Assembly (NCBI GenBank): GCA_029207755.1
Contig: JARCOQ010000012.1
Coordinates: forward strand, 3,616,001-3,680,000
Source of the DNA: Chamaea fasciata
Taxonomy: Eukaryota > Chordata > Aves > Passeriformes > Sylviidae
Direction of reading: 5' to 3'
DNA length: 64,000 bases
In this document: piece after piece, positions 13,555-25,000 of the stretch
Position numbering within the stretch: position 1 is the first letter of the stretch
Layout of the letters: each line of letters begins with the position of its first letter
Position numbers and translations under genes: made by a program
The notes under the pieces: model-generated
Told to the model about the DNA's origin: nothing
Databases searched by the model: none
What the model saw: the letters and a program-made list of their open reading frames with translations, nothing else

Positions 13555-14526
13555 GTTCGCTTCCACCAGCGCAGAAACAATGCAGGTAAACTATTTGTTG
13601 TGTCAAAGATTCATTGATTGATTTCCAGCTCAAAAAAAAATAAAAGGTTGTGTCTGAAGGCAAAAGCAGGGAACTGCAGCCAGGTCTGTAGTCATAAAGG
13701 TGCTGGAGATTTGCTTCAGAAATCAGCAGTTTGAAATGGCACAGCCACATTTGTTTACTGATACCTGCAAAATAGCTTATTCTTTCAGGGGTCATTTAAA
13801 AATGTATTTTGCTTTGTGGGGAATATTTTAATATCAAGAAATGAGCCGGAAAGTAATATTCATTTTGTACTCATCAGTATTCTAGCAGAACCTTTCATGA
13901 ATCTGTTTTAATTTACAAAGCAATAGAACAGTTTGAGAAAAGTGTATGCACTAAATATTTGCACAAAATTGTAACCATGCTAGGGCAGTTCTGCTTTAGT
14001 TCTGTTCCAGGCTACTGATACTTAGTGCTTCTCCTTGGGTAAGTGACCTGTTTTAATGAGCTCTCACTGCAGCAAAATTCACATGGTTTGTCAGGGATGA
14101 GTAGAAGGGTGTGCTGGTGTAGCCATTCCGTCCTGTCCTCAGCTGTCCCATCCCTGGGGGAGCTGAGGATCACACATGTCACTTGGAGCCTCAGGCTTTC
14201 ACACTTTGTCACTTTTAACACTGGATAGTTGTCTTTGAGGAAGTAAGAAAAAATATCCTTTAATCCTGGATGAGTTGTCTGTTGGAGTTTCATTAGCATC
14301 TTGATACTCTTGCTTCAATAAAATCTCTCTCCTCACGAGGAGGTTTCATATGCACAAATAGCACCTTCACAGTCGTGGGATGAACACCCTGCACCCCTTG
14401 AGTGGGTTTTGTTGGTCAGTTTGTGCTGAGAATGTCTGACAGCCACTGGGCATGAACAGAGTGCAAAAGCTCAAGAGTCAATAAACCCAGAATTACTCTT
14501 TATTAATTTATCAGAAATAAATTTAC

Positions 14527-14579
14527 TTTTTTTTTTCTTTTTTTTTTTCTTTTTTTTTTTTTTTTCTTTTTTTTTTTTT
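14527..14579 (+). repeat. Interrupted poly-T / (CT-rich) tract
   Basis: About fifty bases consist of T runs broken by four single C residues. It is low-complexity pyrimidine sequence. I see no retroelement body attached to it on either side. Confidence 0.85.
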
Positions 14580-16669
14580 ACATTTTTGGGAAATCCTGTT
14601 TGGCCTCCAGTAAAGAAAAAGGTTTTAGACTGTAATCCCAAGTTATGTTAAGATGTGACAGTTTTGACTCCAGAAAAACTTTTTTTATAGCAAGATTTCC
14701 AGAGGAGAATTTATTTTGCATAATAAAAATTAGATCTGGGCATCCTGTTTTGCCATGGGATCAGGGAATAAGTCAAACAATTACCCCACTGATGAACAAT
14801 TTTTTGTCTGATGGATGAGCTGTCTTTAGGTAATGGGACTGTGGGATTCCATTCTTTCCCACTCCCTGCTGCAGTTCAGCACATTTTAAAGATGCTGGCT
14901 TGTGAATTTTTTGTGTAAAAATTCTGTTAAGTGAGTGCATGCTTTGATACTTCACCTGTTTGAAGTAATAGTCTTGCTTTTTGAATTTATCCTAACTTAT
15001 GCCGGTTTCATATTTACCAGTTTAATCAATAAAGCCAGGCAGCACTTTGGTGCAAACAAGATGACCTCACCAGTCAATATTGTATATTCAGTAGTGTATT
15101 TGACAAATGCAAGACACGTTTAGACTGATTTTCTCTTTACATAAGCATATTCTTTCCTACCATTTCTTTTTAGCTCCAGGCATTCAACAACTAAGCCAGA
15201 CATTTAGAACTGTAAAACCAAGGCTTGAGCCTGCAGTTTCTAACCTCACCTGGCTTTTCCCTGCTTGATTTCCCTCACTTTGATGCAAGGAATGCTCTCA
15301 AATGACTTCAATCCCGATCCAAATCTTTTTTCTTAACTTCCTTTAATCAATATGGTGGAACAGTGCAAAGAAATCAGGGAAACCGTGAGGAGTTTGTCTT
15401 TTTTTTTTTTTTCTTCAACATCAAAATACTTTTTCTGCCTAAATATTTTGTGGGCATCACATAGACCTGAGAATCTTCTGATTTTTTTCCCTCCAAGTTT
15501 TTAATTTGTTTTCTGAAAAAAGCATCTAATTAATACCTCATAAATAGATAAATACAATGGAATACTTCTTCACTAAATCTTATTGCTTGCTTCAGTTTTC
15601 AGTGGCTTTAAATATATTTGGAAAAAATCTAGGTGTAATCAAGCTGCCTGAAAAATGTCAGTTCTTCCTGGAAAAAAAAAACCCAATTGTTGTTGTATTT
15701 CTTAGAATGGTTTAACTCTGAGTAGCAATGTCTACTTTACTGAAGTCTAAGGACACCATTCAGTCCTCAGCAGTGAGTGGGGTCCCTGAGGAGGAGGAGG
15801 AGGAAGAGTGCAAGCATGAGATGTAACAGTGGTGATGGAGTCATAGCAAACATCTGCATGAAATCAGAAATTGAACGTGCTGTTAGTGCAGAGGGCCAGT
15901 TTGGACACTGCGAAAGGAAAAAGAATTCACTGAGAAGCAAATCTTGAATGCCACCGGAGCCACTCCCGATTGATATAATTTCAAGTCCATTTCAAAGCAC
16001 GAGGACTCCAAACCAGATGGTTCTCTGTTCCTATTGAATCCTGTGATGCAGCTTCAGTCTTCAGACCACTGAAAACAGTGCAATCTAGGGTGGATAGAAT
16101 GAATTGGAAATATCAACCTTAATTAGGATTTTTCTTGCTTTTGTGAATATTGTTTTTGTTTAAAGAGATCACTGCTGCTCTTACATCTGTAATGGTAACT
16201 GTTGATTAGAGATGTAAGTACTGAGGAAAAGGACATTTAGCACAGTTTGTAATTGTCTTATTCAAGTTGTTTTTTGAAGGGATTTTGTCAGAACAGCTAG
16301 AAAGCTGAACAAAGCATGCATCTGAACTGAATTGATGTAGTGCACATTGATTACAATTAGAAAACTTTGTGGCCAGCATATATTAGTTGGAACTTCTGCT
16401 GAAAATGATTTAACGTGAATCATTTGTCACTAGCCGTATATTTGAATTCTGTTGAACAATTTTCTTGATGTACAAAGACTGGCATCCTTAATGTTTTAGC
16501 CATATGGAGCACATTATCCTGGGAGAACGATGTGCTTTTTTTGTATGTTAGTATGTGTGGTTGGTATTGGTTTTTTCCAAGTTGTTTTTGTTTTGCTTTC
16601 TTTTTTTTTCTGGTTGGATTTTTAAGTTATTTGTTTCACTGTGTGTTTGTTTATTTTTGTGGAAGCAGA

Positions 16670-16926
16670 CCACCTGATCACTTTGTTGCAAGTACTTTTA
16701 CATTTAAAGCCTTTGTTGTTGGAGAACTTGCACAGGGAGTTAATGAAATAACATATTTAACGCCTGGCAATAAAGCCAAAGTCAGAATTGTCAAAGATGA
16801 AGCTTTAACTATGAGGGTGACTGCCAAACCAGGATTGCTGAGAAGCTGGATGGTCTGGCTTGGTGTCCAAAGCACCCTTCTACAAACACAACTGTGGCAT
16901 CTGAGGGACAATTTGTGCCTGGTATA
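16670..16926 (+). other. Open stretch after acceptor-like site, exon not proven
   Basis: After a long T-rich tract the sequence reads 'gaagcag' and then remains open for about 85 codons to a TAA at 16,924. The middle part translates to a charged, evenly mixed peptide (for example VNEITYLTPGNKAKVRIVKD) that looks more protein-like than neighbouring frames. I do not recognise a family, and no strong donor follows (only GTGACT or GTATAA). The most likely explanation is a chance open frame; an old retrotransposed coding fragment or a terminal exon are alternatives. Confidence 0.15.
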
Positions 16927-16929
16927 ACT

Positions 16930-19520
16930 GTGCTGACAAAAGCTGCTTGCTCTTCACTGCCAAAAATAGGGTTGTGATGGAGCTGCTAATTACAGCCCTC
17001 TTGTGTCTGTGCTGAGTGACCCTCATACAGATCAAGATGAGACACTCCAATGTGAGCAAGGCCCAAGACTTGGAATAGCAGAAATCTTGGTACTAAACTC
17101 TTACATTAGTAGCTTTGAAGTGTGTTCTTGGGGTTTTCGTACCTCACCTGCATACAACTAAATATTCCTAGTATTTTTTGTGTTGTAATACTGTTAAAAC
17201 AATTAAAAGGGCAGAAGAAAATTGTAGATGGGCCCGGCTTGCCTCTGTTTTGTCTTGATGTGCATCACTGCCAGTGACACAAGCTCTGTGTAACTCTTGA
17301 TGGTTCCCATTCCATCCTCTATTACAGCTGCTTATACACAGTGTTGGGGCAGGTGAGATCCTGATTCTTGCCGTATTGTGATGCCTGAGCCTTTGAGATT
17401 CCACATTGAGGAGGAGAAATTTATTATTTATTATTGTTCATTACCCACATCCTCTCACCACCATGACAGTGATAGAGTAATAACAATAAAAAGCCCTGTC
17501 TTACTGAGTTATCGTGTTTCACCATTGTCACCTCTAAAATGTTACATTTTACAGAAAATTACAGTGTTTCTTAAAAAGAAGGAAAAACCTCAACATTCAA
17601 AACAGGCTTTTTTTGTGGTATTAAGAGTGATAATGTTTTTGTTTTCCATCCTATTAGATATTCAAATGTGGTTAGAAATGCAGTTGGAAGAAAAAAATGC
17701 CCCAAACAGTATTGAACCCTATAACTCAGAATCTGTCTGAAAATATGGAAGGGAAGTTGGTAAGACTAGGAGAGAAAATAAGAGAGGGGAAGAAAGCCTT
17801 TCAAGCTATTTAATGATAGAATACTTGGAATAAACACACTAATAGCAAAAAGTTCCTTTTATCAGTAGCTGTGTTCTAAAACTCTAATTGCACTGCTTAG
17901 CTGGGGAGTGAAGGAAATGAACTGAATTCATTGTCTTAATGATACACTTAGCAGATGGGCAAAATGAATACGTAATAAATTGTGCTTCATTCCTTACACA
18001 GACAGCAGTTTCATGAAATATAACAATGTTCTGCATTTTCTCCATCTGTTTCTACAAAAATGAATTTGTTTCTTCTGTTTTCCTTGCTCCCCCTTCAAAA
18101 CATTGTTTGATTTGAATATCATCTAAACTTGAGGGAAATGATCCTTGCCATAGGAGGTCTCAATCAAAGCCTTGTCGTTAAAAGAAAGATGTGTCACTGT
18201 GGAATTGGACCCCAGGACTATATACAGATGCAGATGCAGAACCAGGGATATTTTTGAAAATATCCCTGGAAGAACTGGGAAATATTGTAAAATTTGGCTG
18301 GTGTTTAGCCATGCAGATAATTCATTTAATGCAAAACCTTTTACAGCACCTCTTAATCTTTATGTGAGTGCTCTACACTCTGTTCTAGCAGATTTAGAAA
18401 TTTTTTTGCATCAGTTTCTTACTGGTTATAAAAAAAAATTACTCCTGGTATTTCTGTGAATCCGAATGTACCTTAACATTTTATGGGTATGACTGTGTTC
18501 CGTAACTACTGTAGTGGTCTTTCCCCTCCCCTATTTTTTTTTTCTTTAATATAACAAGATTTAGGATGAAATCTAGAAACAGATGTTTGCTTCTGATGCT
18601 CTGCAGTAAAATGCAGTTTTATTTCAGCTATGGCCCCATCTGTGAAGCATTAAGTACCCGAGAGCTCAGAGTTTCTCTGAGCGTTTCTTTTCCTCCATAT
18701 TGGGGACTGTTAAGTTGTGAGCATTGGGAAAGATCTCTAAACAGTCCCGGAGTTTTGAGAAAATGACCATAAAGGCCAGCTTCACAAATACCTTCTTTTG
18801 TATCTAAGTGATTTATATTGGGTGTTGTTATAAGAAAAAGGTTTATAATATATTCACAGTTTCTGGTGTTTAAAAAATAAAAAAGGCCTTTAGTCAATAA
18901 AACTTGCTGCTTTTCACAGACTGGTTTTGTAGTTACTGGCCTTAATTTCTTGCTGTACTTGATCAATCTAGGTCCAATGTTCTTTCCCTTTTTATTTATA
19001 ATTTATTGTGGATGAGAGTAATGCAATCCAGTAGTCAAAAGGCATAATACACAAAATATCGACTGAGAACCATATTGTACTGTCTAAAAGTGATTCTGAA
19101 TGAGTTTTGTGCTTAACTACATCCAGCTTTCAATAAAGAATCCTAAACACCATATATTTCAGCTTACAATTGAAGAGACTCACAAAAACATACACAAAGG
19201 AACAGACATATTCAATGGAGTGCTCCCCTTTGTTGCTAATGAAAAACAAGTCTTACTGAAATTTTAGTTGTCTTCGCCCTTTTTATTTGTGTCAATTCAT
19301 CTTTAAAATGAATGTTTCTATTCCTGTGAGGGATTTGAAGAGGTTGCAAAGTGCTAATAACCACATGCATTAGACTACACACAAAGTATTTAACTCCTTG
19401 TCAATAACAGTGCCTTACAGCTTTCAGCAATGTGACTTTACAAAGGAACTCGTGTAATATTTGTGTTCTAGAAGCAGCACTTCTATGGCTTACACTTCTT
19501 CCACAGGGGTCTCTATTCAG
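16930..19520. other. Unique AT-rich non-coding DNA
   Basis: No supported gene is present. The only structured element I see is a near-perfect 28-bp palindrome at 18,242-18,269, which lies inside a 95-codon open frame that is otherwise unremarkable. A T9 run lies near 18,535. Confidence 0.55.
18242..18269. repeat. 28-bp palindrome (13-bp arms, TG centre)
   Basis: The left arm 'ccagggatatttt' (18,242-18,254) and the right arm 'aaaatatccctgg' (18,257-18,269) are exact reverse complements, separated by only two bases. The outer flanking bases do not pair. It could be a cruciform-prone palindrome, a dimeric protein-binding site or a relic of paired inverted termini of a small DNA transposon. No target duplication was recognised, so no mobile-element call is made. 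Confidence 0.85.
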
Positions 19521-19524
19521 GTGA

Positions 19525-19675
19525 CTAGCATCCCTCTATGGAAGGAAATACTATTATCTCTATTTTATCAAGACCTAAGCAGGTAATAATCCACCCAGGG
19601 TTATTCAGGGATTCTTTCCCAAGGTTTAGAATTGTGCTCTGTCTACCAGATTACTTTGATAACTATCACACTGGA
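19525..19675 (+). mobile_element. Possible decayed MIR-type SINE remnant
   Basis: The order of short motifs follows the remembered MIR consensus on the plus strand: 'tactattatctctattttat', then an 'aagcaggtaat..cccagggttattcag' block (consensus: gaggttaag...cccaaggtcacacag), then 'gtgctctgtctaccagatta'. Divergence is high and there are indels, as expected for an insertion predating birds. It is judged by eye, so chance similarity cannot be excluded. Confidence 0.4.
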
Positions 19676-19679
19676 GTGA

Positions 19680-21800
19680 GGTTGCTCAAATTACACAAAG
19701 TGTTTTGCTGCTGAATTTGAGATTGTTTATTTGCGGAAACACCATATTTCTATAAATGTGTCTGTGAAATGGGGCCTAATAATACACGAAGACAAACCAG
19801 CAATTTCTGTAGGACTTGGCAAGTGCTAATAAGGCTTCTGAACTGGTTTTCATCAGGTCACCTAAAGCAGCTTCCATTTTCTCCAGGTTTGGCACAGGCT
19901 GTGTGGTGCTGGGGACTGGAGGTGTGGGTGAACGAGGTTCTCCCATGGGTTCACGGTTACTCACCACTGAATTGCACAGTGCAGGTGTGCCACAAAAGGG
20001 TTTGGTAGGGACACGTCAAAAACTGTATGAGGAAGGGGATAAAAGATCATGAGAGCTGCATGCACAGAAGTAACAGATTTAGTGTTTGTAAAGGAATCAA
20101 GTTTAAAAAGTAGAACTATGGTTTAGAGAGGTGGGTTTTGTACTACAGATGGAGGGAAGAGCCTTACTGAAGGTGACTCCAGATGACCAAGATTCCCTCA
20201 GTGCCTGTCAGTGCTTACAGAGCACTTTGCCTTTGCTTTGCTCTTCCCGAGGAAGTGAAGGTGCGCTGGGAGATCTGGTGTTCAGATTCACACACTCCTG
20301 CTGTCTCCTGCCAGTGCACACAGCTCGTTCCCTCCCTCCTCAGGCTCCCTCTGCTGTGCACTGCTGCTTCCAAAGGAAAGATTTCATTGCCAGACTCGTT
20401 GCAATATCTCTAACTTTCCACCTTAGTGGGAGATTCGACAATGCTTATACTCCAAGTTTGATTAGTAAGGATTTCTTTATTGTAATCCGGTTTAAAAAAA
20501 ACCAACCTCTTCTGGAAGGAAAAAAAGCTGTAAAAGATCACTTGGCAAAAGTTTTCCTTTTAAAGACATTGAAGACTGAAGAATTTAAACTGGAAAAGAA
20601 ATGGAGATGAACTAAGAATGTATTTATAACAGAATTTTTTCAAATTATTATTTTTCCAGAATTAAATGAAAATTTGCTTGTTTTCTTTCTCTAGTTTTTC
20701 TGTCACTTGAGTGAATTTGTGCTGGAGTCAGAGGCTTGGCTGGTGCTTTGTTAAGCACATTACATGGCCCTGCAAATGGAATTCAAGAACTGCAAAAAAT
20801 TTGTATAGTAACTCTATTAAATTTTTTAGTAATACGGCCTTAAGGAACCCAGAACTAAGATCAGACCTCACATTTTGATTAATTGTGTGGTAAATCAAAG
20901 GAGAGAGTGAGAAATGACCTTCACTGAGAATGCTTTCCTTCCCCTGTGGGAAAGAGAAGAATCAAATGATGATTTATTTTTTCCTCTCCCTCCAAGTGGA
21001 AAGAAGAGCTTTCATGCAGAGACGAGGTTTTTTGTATCATCTGAGAAGTAATTTTGTTTCCTTTCAGAAGAACGCTTTAGATTAGAATGGTTTATATTAG
21101 ACAAGAGGCTTCTTTTTGAGATTGAGCAGTTTTGGATAGAGGACAAGGGTCACCTAACTCCTGGGGAACCAGTTTGGTTGCTTTCCCTGACTCCTCAAAA
21201 ATGGTCCTTGTGTCATCACAGCTCATCTTGAGATGGAAGAGGGGAAGGAACAAGGAAAGGGGAAGAACTGTGATATTCATATTTTTGTGCTTGATCTGGG
21301 AAACAAAACTGGCTGTCCATGTGATGATCACACAACACAATTGCTTATTCAGTGATTCCATATTCAGCTTGAACTGATCAATATATTGATAACCTGAAAG
21401 ACGAATAAGTTTACTTGACTCTCTTCAGTTATAACTCTTAAAATTGATACTTGGTGCGACTGTATTTATAAGAACTATAGAGGTAACTTATAAAGCAAGG
21501 AAATGGTGCTTCCAAGGTTACCATAATGATTATAGCCGCAGGCTGCCGTGGTCACTTACTGTCCAAGTCAGAAAGGATCACATAACAGGGAAAAATATTC
21601 CATAAAAGAGCAAGGCTAGTTATGGTCCTGCTTCTCACTGTTTCATGTGGTGTTACTCACGTTCCAGAAGTCTTACTGGAGGATTTTGATGATCCAAACA
21701 AGAGCCTGCCTGTGGGACTCCAGAGGTTCTTAGGACTTCAAGAAAAAGTGGAGCACCAGTGAGGAGGATTTTGCACTGGAACTTAATTTCCTTTGGTTTT
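19680..21800. other. Unique non-coding DNA
   Basis: No repeat family or gene is recognised. A slightly G+C-richer patch around 20,130-20,400 lies in a 159-codon open frame (20,131-20,610). That frame has no family resemblance, and it ends in a lysine-rich tail created by A-rich sequence. Confidence 0.5.
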
Positions 21801-21813
21801 ATTTGATTTGCAG

Positions 21814-22014
21814 TGTCTCAGACACGGCTGTGTGTCAGTTTGCAGCCGAACATCACTTGTCACCCGGTCCTGCAGGGAGCAGCTGTGAGCCCGGGATGGC
21901 GCTCTGGGAAGTGTGCTCGGAAAGGCACCTCCACTGAACTGCTCTCCAACGGCAGTTTTGAAGTCTCATTGGCCTGGGATTGGGACACAGCCACTGCTGG
22001 CTGTGCATACACAA
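21814..22014 (+). other. Candidate phase-symmetric internal exon, product unknown
   Basis: A pyrimidine-rich tract ends in 'gatttgcag', a good 3' splice site. The following 201 bases are open in one frame, and 'cacaa|gtgagg' provides a usable 5' splice site. In that frame the segment starts and ends in the same phase (phase 1) with 67 codons, an arrangement typical of exons encoding extracellular modules. An in-frame TGA at 21,804 lies inside the acceptor tract and a TAA at 22,038 lies just beyond the donor, so the open part matches the predicted exon. The peptide has four cysteines and two N-glycosylation sequons (NIT and NGS). It carries seven CpGs, more than its flanks. I do not recognise the domain: spacing does not fit a sushi, EGF or Ig pattern convincingly. 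It may still be chance. Confidence 0.25.
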
Positions 22015-22040
22015 GTGAGGACAAAGCTTTGAAATGGTAA

Positions 22041-25000
22041 CTGGTGTCTTAAAAAGTCCCTGTCCACTGCTTCATCCACAATGTTATTCCAAGTGAGAAA
22101 TCTGTGATGCCAAATAATAAAAGCTTGCAGAACAAAAAAAGTCAAATATCCTAAAGACATTATTTCCTTCAGAAAAAGTACAATGGAAATGTATATTATC
22201 TCTTTTTTTTAAATATATACAGAAGCAAAGAAGAAATTTGAAAATTTAAAAGGCCAATTAAATTTTTCTAATCTGCTAGGGAATAATTGCTTAATGTTGC
22301 TATGTATTGTCTACTGATCTGATGTTTATTAAGAATTTGTGCTTGCAGCATTGCTCTCTAGAAAGCCTCTGTATAAGTTGGCATGAATCATGTTATTAGA
22401 AATATCTTGATTCATTCCAGCTGCATCAAATTTTTTGTTCTGAGAAGTACTGGGCATCTTATTGGAAAAATGTGAAGAAATATGAACTCCTAAGTAGTTA
22501 CTAGTTCCAGAGAAGCTAATAAAAAATGAAATTAGCCTATCATCCGAAAACAAGGCTTCCTTGTACTAGAAAGGAAATATTGCATGTATGTGTGTTGAGT
22601 GCAAGAGAAATATTATCCGATGGGGTTTTTTTCAGAGATAACCAATGGAATACTTTTCCATACCTATGCATGGTATGGAAAGAAACATGGTCAAGTATCG
22701 CAGAACACTATTAATGAGTCTGTTGGGAAAGTCTTTATGGCTCCCTATGGGTTCTGTTTGAATGAGTTTGTACATACCTGAACAATTTTAAGAAATTATC
22801 AACCTGGACTTTATAAATGAAACATCTTAGATTTCACAGTGTTTCTTCAGTCAAAAAGGCAGTGTTGTAATATGCACAGAATGAACCTTGTCAGGCACAG
22901 AATATCTCTCACTGAACAACTCCCAAAGATATAACTTGTTCTACATTTTTCATGTAGAAAATGAACATTTTCATTTTGGTGCATACGACTATCAGAAATC
23001 ACGGTGTTGTTCACTAGGTACTTATTTTTTTTTAAACTTTTTTTTTCTCCCAGCCTGTATAGTATTATTTCAATGAAAAATTCAAGATGTGATGGCACAA
23101 GACAAATGCCACTTGTGCAGCTGATGTCAGATGTAAGAGGTAATTGAAACAAATTCCTTTAAGCTGCATTGTAACTCGCCTTGTCTTTCCAAAAGAGCAA
23201 AGTGTACTGTAAGAGTCAGGTTTTGTTGCTTCAATCTCTCTTGATAATGATTCTAATTAGTGTTGTGATAATTAGATACAGATGGTTTGCAGGTGGGGAA
23301 TGCCAGACTTCATCTTTTCTAAATTGCTCAATGTGTCACCTGTTTGACAAAATAAAGAAGCTGTGGGGCCTGTTGATATAACTGGAAGACTCCATATAAA
23401 TTCCGCTGGTTTTTGATATTAACAGCTACTTCGCAGAGCAACTTGTGTAGTTGTGGATATATTCTGAGTGTATGTGTGCAAACATCATCTTCAGGAGAGT
23501 CGTCTGTCTAGACTAGTGATCTTCCTCTGATTGTACCATTTCTGTCCTGCCCCTCAGTCCTGGGGAAAACCCTTCCTCATGCTCATCCTCCTCTTTCACA
23601 AATTGATAAATCACTTGGTCCCAAATGCATGAGGGATACATGCTTATCCCCTTCAGCAGAGCTCCTCACTGAGATAGTTGGGCATTCTGTGTAGCTTTTA
23701 GATCCTTAAATCAGTGACTTTATTTTACTAGTTGGGATATTCTGTGTAACAGTGGTGACAGAATTCCAATGAGATTTCTACTGTCTCTGGAGGCAGGGGG
23801 AGGAAGAAGACTGAAAGCTGTTGTATCTAAGTCCTCACTTCATTTCCCAAGACAAAACAATTTCCATTTTAGTTGTGTTTCATGCAAAGGAAATGTGTTT
23901 AGATCTGTTGCTTATCAGATGTGAATTTATAAACAAGGTAAAGTGGGAGAAAGGAATTGCTATCCAGAGTTGGCTGCATTTCTTGAAAGGTTGTCAGTGA
24001 TGTAGAAAATTTAAACCCAGCCCTTGTGTACCTCCAGGCTTCTGTTCAGAGCACTTCTCAGATTTACCAGAAAAGGTTTCCTGTTGTAAAATGGCATTTT
24101 AAAAGTTAATGTCATTTTCTAAGAAGTAACCTGATCAAGCTTTGCAATATTGATTTATATTGTTTGTTTTGTAATCTTTTTTGTATCCAAAATTGCCACT
24201 GCCTGGAAGACCACACTTTGCAGAATTCATTGGTGTGTGTGATTCAGCATGGCCTTTAAACCTTGGCATTGCATTATTCCTTGTCAGTGTGGGCTGGCAG
24301 GATCCAGCTCTTTGGCAGTGAAATGACTCCTTGGTACTTGGTACAAAGAGCACTTAAAAAGGAGAAAAAATTCTTTAAATGACTGCTAAATTTCTGTGAC
24401 ATGATTATTAAGTGCTTGCAGTTTTCTCTGAAGACAGACATGGAATATTGAAGGCCCGTCTCCTGGATTTTTCCCTTAGGAACCCAGCCCACTGGTATCT
24501 GTGAAAAATGCTACTGAAGAAATGGATTTCAGTACCCTACTGCAGCTGGATACATCTATCTCTGTGTTAGCACACTGAGATTTGTTGACTAATATTCATC
24601 TCTGCTAAGCTCTTTGTCCTTCCATATTCTAAGATAAGTTTTTCGGAACTGAAACTGCCTTGATAGTGATGGACTTTTTGGACTTTTTATATTGCAAAGC
24701 CCCTTTTCCTTGTTTGTTCTTTTATATAGGAGCTAATTCTGCCTTGATTACCCACTTGATATGGCAAAATATTCTTGTCACAGGGTAGTGAGATCCAAGG
24801 AGGGTCTTGACCCAAGATAGTATTTCTGCCACAAGGCGGTACTTTAACACATGGCCTTCTCATTAGATATTCATGTCACATCCAGCAGGACTGTCTCCTT
24901 TGGATCAAGAATGAAATTCAGTTCTGGCTGCAGATAATTACTTCCTTACCAGGCAGAACTGAGAGATCAAAGATCAGAAATCAAAACTTGTCAGATACTT

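Larger units (their letters stand above)
12901..16500. other. Unique non-coding DNA right of the island
   Basis: No gene or interspersed repeat was recognised. It contains a short direct duplication at 13,512-13,554, a long interrupted T tract at 14,527-14,579, a T13-type run near 15,400 and a short GAG run near 15,785. A pyrimidine-rich tract with an acceptor-like AG at about 15,173 precedes a 31-codon open stretch ending in TGA, but no matching donor follows, so I do not call an exon. Confidence 0.55.
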
